Assembly (NCBI GenBank): GCA_018897395.1
Contig: JAHIKV010000099.1
Coordinates: forward strand, 1-10,853
DNA from: Planctomycetota bacterium
GTDB taxonomy: Bacteria > Planctomycetota > Planctomycetia > Pirellulales > Thermoguttaceae
Length of the DNA: 10,853 bases
Direction of reading: 5' to 3'
Shown: one piece after another, positions 7,417-10,853 of the stretch
How positions within the stretch are numbered: the first letter of the stretch is position 1
Layout of the letters: each line of letters starts with the position of its first letter
Position numbers and translations under genes: made by a program
The notes under the pieces: generated by a model
What the model was told of the DNA's origin: nothing
Seen by the model: the letters and a program-made list of their open reading frames with translations, nothing else
The model's database searches: none

Positions 7417-7523
7417 CCGCCGCTTCCGGCTCGAAATCGGCCAAAGGGGTCCAGCGCCGCGAAATCATCGTCGGCGTAGGCCGGCTTCACGTCAATGTCC
7501 TCGCCATCTTCCCATTGTGCCAT
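7409..7523 (-). pseudogene. Possible C-terminal gene remnant, frameshifted
   Basis: On the minus strand a frame from 7523 reads as an acidic peptide (MAQWEDGEDIDVKPAYADDD and on to ALDPFG, ending near 7440). Moving by one base then gives DFEPEAAVK and a TAA at 7409-7411. The two pieces have matching composition and together look like the acidic tail of a real protein broken by one frameshift. There is no ribosome site at 7523, and the upstream sequence is a tandem repeat. The last bases overlap the 3' end of the M24-like gene. I cannot name the parent protein, and chance is a serious alternative. Confidence 0.3.
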
Positions 7524-7531
7524 AACTGGTA

Positions 7532-7563
7532 TGTGTCCCCCGCTTCCTGTGTCCCCCGCTTCC
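7532..7563. repeat. Two exact tandem copies of a 16-bp unit
   Basis: TGTGTCCCCCGCTTCC occurs at 7532-7547 and again, directly adjoining, at 7548-7563. It lies in the spacer between the M24-like gene and the methyltransferase promoter. This marks the left border of the lower-GC restriction region. No function is evident. Confidence 0.85.
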
Positions 7564-7587
7564 TTCCCCGATTCCCCTTTACCGTCC

Positions 7588-7616
7588 TTGACAGTCCCCG
7601 GCCCTGGGGCTAGGTT
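7588..7616 (+). promoter_or_regulatory. Promoter of the restriction-modification operon, possibly giving leaderless mRNA
   Basis: TTGACA (7588-7593), a 17-base spacer and TAGGTT (7611-7616) form a candidate sigma70 promoter with a perfect -35 box. Transcription would begin around 7623, directly at the methyltransferase ATG (7624), which has no clear ribosome site. The spacer holds a CCCC/GGGG dyad (about 7596-7609) that could be an operator, but this is weak. Confidence 0.5.
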
Positions 7617-7623
7617 AATTCGC

Positions 7624-8583
7624 ATGAAACATTTCTGCAAATCGTTGTGGCCAACACCCCATATAGCAGATGATTTTGACGACAGCGCCACAGTCGTTAT
7701 ACTGTCGGGCGATTCGCGGCAGACTCTATCAACGATCCCCACCGGCAGCGTGAAACTGATCATTACGTCGCCGCCGTATAACCTCGGCAAGGTCTATGAA
7801 AAGGCAACTGCCCTGGATAAGTACTTGACCGAGTTGAAACCGATTCTGGACGAACTGATCCGCGTCCTGTCGCCGGAAGGATCGCTCTGTTGGCAGGTCG
7901 GCAACTACGTTGAGAAAGGGGAAATCTTCCCGCTCGACATCTACTACTATCCGGTGTTCAAGACCCTCGGGCTGAAATTGCGGAACCGGATCATTTGGCA
8001 TTTCGCACACGGTCTCCACGCCAGCAAGCGGTTCTCCGGGCGGTACGAGGTAATGCTCTGGTTCACTAAGACCGATACCTACACATTCAACCTCGATAAT
8101 GTCCGGATTCCATCCAAGTATCCGGGAAAGACTCACTTCAAGGGCGACAAATACGGTCAGCCGTCCGGTAATCCTTTGGGCAAGAACCCGTCGGATATAT
8201 GGGAGTTCATTCAGTGCGAATGGGAAGAGGGGCTTTGGAACATCCCCAACGTGAAAGCCAATCACCCCGAAAAGACCATTCACCCCTGCCAATTTCCGAT
8301 AGAATTGGTCGAACGTTGCGTCCTTGCGCTGACAAATGAGGGTGATTGGGTATTAGATCCATTCTCGGGCGTCGGCTCAGCGTTGCTTGCGGCACAACGA
8401 CGTGATCGGAGGGCGATCGGGTGCGAACAGGACCGGGACTACATCGCAATCGCCAAACAGCGAGTAGAGGACTTTTACTCCGGCAGGTTGCCATATCGTC
8501 CCTTGGGCAAACCCGTGCATCAACCGACGGGCAGGGAAAAGGTCAGCCAGATTCCAAAAGCCTGGCGAAAGAATTGGGAGTAA
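7624..8583 (+). CDS. Type II DNA methyltransferase, beta class, probably N4-cytosine
   Basis: This 319-residue S-adenosylmethionine-dependent methyltransferase protects host DNA from the endonuclease encoded next to it. The catalytic motif IV TSPPYN (48-53) comes before the AdoMet-binding motif I DPFSGVGS (245-252), the order that defines the beta class. IIWHFAHG and EVMLWFTK (123-149) fit motifs VII-VIII, and HPCQFPIELVER (220-231) is the usual motif X region before DPFSG. Ser-Pro-Pro-Tyr suits N4-cytosine methylation, the type made by M.BglII and, as I recall, M.BstYI, but N6-adenine enzymes can carry similar motifs. The ATG at 7624 is preferred over 7495 because the added residues are Ser/Pro-rich noise from a repeat region. 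The stop is two bases before the endonuclease ATG, and the endonuclease ribosome site overlaps its last codons. No separate controller gene is seen. Probable target: a GATC-centred hexamer (inference). Confidence 0.93.
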   Translation: MKHFCKSLWPTPHIADDFDDSATVVILSGDSRQTLSTIPTGSVKLIITSPPYNLGKVYEKATALDKYLTELKPILDELIRVLSPEGSLCWQVGNYVEKGEIFPLDIYYYPVFKTLGLKLRNRIIWHFAHGLHASKRFSGRYEVMLWFTKTDTYTFNLDNVRIPSKYPGKTHFKGDKYGQPSGNPLGKNPSDIWEFIQCEWEEGLWNIPNVKANHPEKTIHPCQFPIELVERCVLALTNEGDWVLDPFSGVGSALLAAQRRDRRAIGCEQDRDYIAIAKQRVEDFYSGRLPYRPLGKPVHQPTGREKVSQIPKAWRKNWE

Positions 8584-8585
8584 CA

Positions 8586-9158
8586 ATGCAAATTGCTGCG
8601 CTATATTCGTTTAATCGGGGCAAAGAAGAAATCACGCGTCGCTACCCAGCCCTTATGCAGGAAGTTAAGCAGGCGATCAAGCTGGTTGACTCTTCACAGC
8701 ACAAGACGAAAAAAAGCATCGAAAAAACTATGCCCGGCCGAATGTTGTTCAACCCGCGGTCTCTCAATGCAGCGTTCAAGACGGAATTCGTGGATAAGTT
8801 TGGATGGCAGTCTATTCGGATCCCCTGCGACTATCCAACGAATTACTACGTCGAGGGATATAAGAGCCGCGCCCTTAATCCCGGGGCCTTCCGCGAAATG
8901 GATTTTGTGAAACAAACACTTGGCATCGAGGTGCAGTTTGGCAAGTATGCCTTCATGGTCTACAACGTCTGCGCCAAAATGACCATCTTTCACAAGCTCG
9001 GCCATATTGACCATGGAATCGAGATTGTTCCGATCAAGTCATTCGCCGACGAAATGTCAACCGGGGTGTCGTACTTCGAACAATTTGTTTGGGATCTGGA
9101 GCACCGTGGTGTTGCAAACATCGACATTCCCGTGCTGATTCTGGGCATCGACGCCTAA
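8586..9158 (+). CDS. Type II restriction endonuclease, BstYI/BglII family
   Basis: This 190-residue endonuclease cuts unmethylated foreign DNA. The match is to BstYI from memory: the same length class, an MxIxxxYSxxxG-like N-terminus, a Lys/Glu-rich stretch (about 40-50), and a shared core DFVKQTLGIEVQFGKY (106-121). D106, E115 and Q117 reproduce the 9- and 2-residue spacing of the BglII catalytic D84, E93 and Q95. The C-terminal block EIVPIKSFADEMSTGVSYF (146-164) and the final ILGI also match BstYI. Family members recognise RGATCY or AGATCT, so a GATC-centred site is likely, though its outer bases cannot be read from sequence. GGGAG (8576-8580) sits five bases before the ATG and overlaps the end of the methyltransferase gene, so the two genes are probably translationally coupled with the methylase first. 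All three catalytic residues are present, so it is probably active. Confidence 0.9.
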   Translation: MQIAALYSFNRGKEEITRRYPALMQEVKQAIKLVDSSQHKTKKSIEKTMPGRMLFNPRSLNAAFKTEFVDKFGWQSIRIPCDYPTNYYVEGYKSRALNPGAFREMDFVKQTLGIEVQFGKYAFMVYNVCAKMTIFHKLGHIDHGIEIVPIKSFADEMSTGVSYFEQFVWDLEHRGVANIDIPVLILGIDA

Positions 9159-9190
9159 TCACCAGCAGTCTTCCCAGAAAGATTAAGGGA

Positions 9191-9276
9191 ATAACGGGCT
9201 CGGAAGTCGTTGTGTCTTGACAGAATCGGGGGCCGATGGATATTTTCAGCAAATCAAAGACTCCCGACCCCGTTAT
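9191..9276. repeat. 86-bp element bounded by 18-bp imperfect inverted repeats
   Basis: The ends 9191-9208 (ATAACGGGCTCGGAAGTC) and 9259-9276 are inverted copies with 16 matches of 18, enclosing 50 bases. It sits in the 200-base spacer between the endonuclease gene and the ATPase gene, just left of the hsdS scar. It resembles a miniature transposable element or a RAYT-related repeat (inference). It lacks the T-run expected of an intrinsic terminator. Confidence 0.75.
9217..9246 (+). promoter_or_regulatory. Possible promoter for the ATPase gene, inside the inverted-repeat element
   Basis: TTGACA (9217-9222), an 18-base spacer and TATTTT (9241-9246, four of six matches) could drive the ATPase gene with a leader of about 105 bases. 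It lies wholly within the 86-bp inverted-repeat element, so the element may have brought the promoter. Confidence 0.4.
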
Positions 9277-9284
9277 CATCCTGA

Positions 9285-9362
9285 CCTACTTTACTGCCGA
9301 AACTTATCTCCGGTAACTTGACCATCCCCGACGTGGAAAAATTGTTGGAGGGCGTCGAATGA
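9285..9362 (+). pseudogene. hsdS: Scar of a type I restriction specificity subunit (hsdS C-terminus)
   Basis: After an in-frame stop (9282-9284), the frame reads PTLLPKLISGNL, then TIPDVEKLLEGVE and a TGA at 9360-9362. TLLPKLISG(E/N)L followed by a short acidic helix is the typical C-terminal signature of HsdS, the DNA-recognition subunit of type I restriction enzymes. Only about 25 codons remain, with no start codon, and the rest of the gene is absent from the window. The stop overlaps the ATPase start as ATGA, the usual geometry of translationally coupled genes, so the ATPase was probably once downstream of an intact hsdS. The homology call is from memory of the family. Confidence 0.72.
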
Positions 9363-10853
9363 TTCAGCATATTAGCATAGCAAATGTTGCATCATATGGC
9401 CTGCCGGAACAATCCCTATCCAATCTGGCGAAGATCAACTTTGTCTATGGCTCGAATGCAACAGGCAAAACCACAATCTCCCGAGTCATTGCTGATTCTG
9501 AAGCGCATCCCGAATGCAAGGTAACATGGCAAGGCGGAACAGCACTTGAGGCCATGGTCTATAACCGCGACTTCATCGAAAAGAACTTCAATCAAACCGA
9601 CGAACTAAAAGGCATTTTCACGCTTGGGGAGAAGGATAAGTCCACCCTCGACAAAATCAAAGCCGCGAAAAGTGATTTTGATTCGATAACGGCCTCCATC
9701 GCAACGCTGAAATCCACCCTTGAGGGAGAAGACGACAATGGCGGTAAGATTGCAGAACTGAAACAACTGGAAACCGAATTTGAAAAGAAATGCTGGGAGT
9801 TAAAGCTAAAGCATGATGCTAGGCTTCAGGGTGCGTTCGCCGGTCTGCGTAATAACAAAAGCAACTTCAAAGCCGAGCTTTTGGAAGAATCGACCCGCAA
9901 CACTTCTAAATCCGCTCCTCTCGCCGACTTAGAGAACAAGGCTGAAACGGTTTTCGGAGAAACTCCTCAGACAGAGCCGACTCTCACGGTTCCGAGTTAT
10001 GAAAAACTACTCGACCACGAGGCCAATTCGATTCTGAAGAAGAAAGTAATTGGAAAATCCGACGTGGATATCGCAGCGATGATCCAAAAGCTCGGCAACA
10101 GTGATTGGGTCAAGCAAGGACGAGCGTTCTACGACCCGGAGGAACAGGTCTGTCCGTTTTGCCAAAAACCTACCGACGCATCACTGGAAGAAAGCTTGAA
10201 CGAATACTTCGACGAAGCTTTCGAGAAAGATTCCGCCGCGATTGAAAAACTCTATACGAATTACAAGTCTGATTCGGAACGTTTCCAGGAAAGCTTGCAG
10301 AAACTCCTCGATAGTCCGTCGAAGCGGCTAGACTCAGAGAAGCTTCAAGCAGAGAGCGACCTTCTCGACTCAAAGATCAGAATAAACATCCAGCGCATCG
10401 AAGAGAAACAGCGGGAGTCGAGCAAATCAATCGAGTTGGATTCGCTGAAGAACATCCTGGAGGCCGTCAAGACACTCCTCGAAGCAGCAAACACAGCGAT
10501 TCAAGAACACAACACGATGGTTACGAATCTCGCAACCGAGAGGAAGAAGCTGAGGGGGCAAGTATGGCGGTACCTACTCGATCACGAGATCAAGAGCGAC
10601 TTGGCTACGTACAATAGCGAGAAAAACGGGCTTGGTAAGGCGATAGCCAACCTCGAACAGCAAATCAAGGACAAGACCGAGGAGAAACACAAGAAGAAGC
10701 AGGAGATAAGAACCCCGCTGTCAAGTCTCGATCGCAACTTTGAGGCGAGAGGCGAGAACTTCGTTGGGAGTTCGATAGCCGAGGCGTTTTCTCGGACGGT
10801 CGTTGAGAAGTTGTTGGACTTTGGTAAAACGATGATTGGGGATGCCGACCAGA
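9359..10853 (+). CDS. SMC-like AAA ATPase with zinc hook, RloC/AAA_13 type (partial, runs off the right edge)
   Basis: The frame stays open for 498 codons to the window end. Walker A is GSNATGKT at residues 31-38. AMVYNRDFIEKNF (about 63-75) is a hallmark of AAA_13/RloC-type proteins. Long charged coiled coils (about 90-255 and 275-465) flank CPFC (265-268), a zinc hook like that of Rad50 and RloC. RloC proteins are DNA-damage-linked ATPases whose C-terminus is an anticodon nuclease that cuts tRNA during phage infection. That part would lie beyond the edge, so nuclease activity cannot be confirmed. The last 40 residues do not show the Ile-Asn-x-x-Leu ... Gly-Phe segment I would expect after the second coiled coil, so it may be a divergent subgroup. 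The ATG at 9359 has GGAG (9347-9350) eight bases upstream and overlaps the hsdS-scar stop. Base composition is more AT-rich than polA, suggesting transfer. Plain AAA_13 ATPase is the fallback. Confidence 0.85.
   Translation, partial: MIQHISIANVASYGLPEQSLSNLAKINFVYGSNATGKTTISRVIADSEAHPECKVTWQGGTALEAMVYNRDFIEKNFNQTDELKGIFTLGEKDKSTLDKIKAAKSDFDSITASIATLKSTLEGEDDNGGKIAELKQLETEFEKKCWELKLKHDARLQGAFAGLRNNKSNFKAELLEESTRNTSKSAPLADLENKAETVFGETPQTEPTLTVPSYEKLLDHEANSILKKKVIGKSDVDIAAMIQKLGNSDWVKQGRAFYDPEEQVCPFCQKPTDASLEESLNEYFDEAFEKDSAAIEKLYTNYKSDSERFQESLQKLLDSPSKRLDSEKLQAESDLLDSKIRINIQRIEEKQRESSKSIELDSLKNILEAVKTLLEAANTAIQEHNTMVTNLATERKKLRGQVWRYLLDHEIKSDLATYNSEKNGLGKAIANLEQQIKDKTEEKHKKKQEIRTPLSSLDRNFEARGENFVGSSIAEAFSRTVVEKLLDFGKTMIGDADQ

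Noticed and set aside
7251..7790. 179-codon minus-strand frame across the M24 end and methyltransferase start
   Set aside because: As a whole it overlaps two real genes and a tandem repeat. Only its middle acidic part was kept, as a weak remnant call.
9034..9279. 81-codon minus-strand frame over the endonuclease end
   Set aside because: It is antisense to a well-supported gene and starts inside the inverted-repeat element.
9236..9316. 26-codon + strand frame before the ATPase
   Set aside because: It starts inside the inverted repeat without a ribosome site, and its frame differs from the hsdS scar, which better explains that sequence.

Overview
The window looks like chromosomal DNA from a planctomycete, most likely of the Pirellulales type. 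This rests on a moderately GC-rich core, the polA-coaE gene pair, a lineage-typical one-TM coiled-coil protein, and many short palindromic and tandem repeats, one set inside a coding gene. The assignment comes from remembered gene content and repeat style, not from a search.

Layout. Bases 1-138 are the 3' end of a group II intron (domains V and VI, + strand), about 43 bases from the coaE stop codon. coaE (182-781, -) and polA (860-3757, -) form a housekeeping pair. The 78 bases between them are mostly a heptamer repeat array that also supplies the polA stop codon. A spacer with a good sigma70-type promoter (3884-3912) leads into a divergent gene (3959-5401, +) for a one-TM, coiled-coil protein of unknown function. 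Bases 5402-5997 hold no gene. They contain a 224-bp foldback repeat and, right after it, a 177-bp composite of hairpins nested inside hairpins. A divergent M24 (creatinase/prolidase-fold) protein follows (5998-7416, +) and appears to have lost metal ligands.

From about 7588 to the right edge is a lower-GC defence region. It has a beta-class DNA methyltransferase (7624-8583) with a strong -35 box placed so that its mRNA may be leaderless. Next is a restriction endonuclease of the BstYI/BglII family (8586-9158), with D106/E115/Q117 spaced as in BglII. An 86-bp inverted-repeat element carrying a possible promoter comes next, then a 25-codon scar of the C-terminus of a type I specificity subunit (hsdS). 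The scar's stop codon overlaps the start codon of an SMC-like AAA ATPase with a Cys-Pro-Phe-Cys zinc hook (RloC/AAA_13 type), which runs off the right edge.

How the genes work together. coaE and polA are core metabolism and replication/repair. The methyltransferase and endonuclease form one type II restriction-modification operon, probably acting on a GATC-centred site. The ATPase resembles RloC/PrrC proteins, which are known companions of type I restriction systems. Here its type I partner survives only as the hsdS scar, and a type II system sits where the type I locus would be expected. No tRNA, rRNA or CRISPR array was seen.
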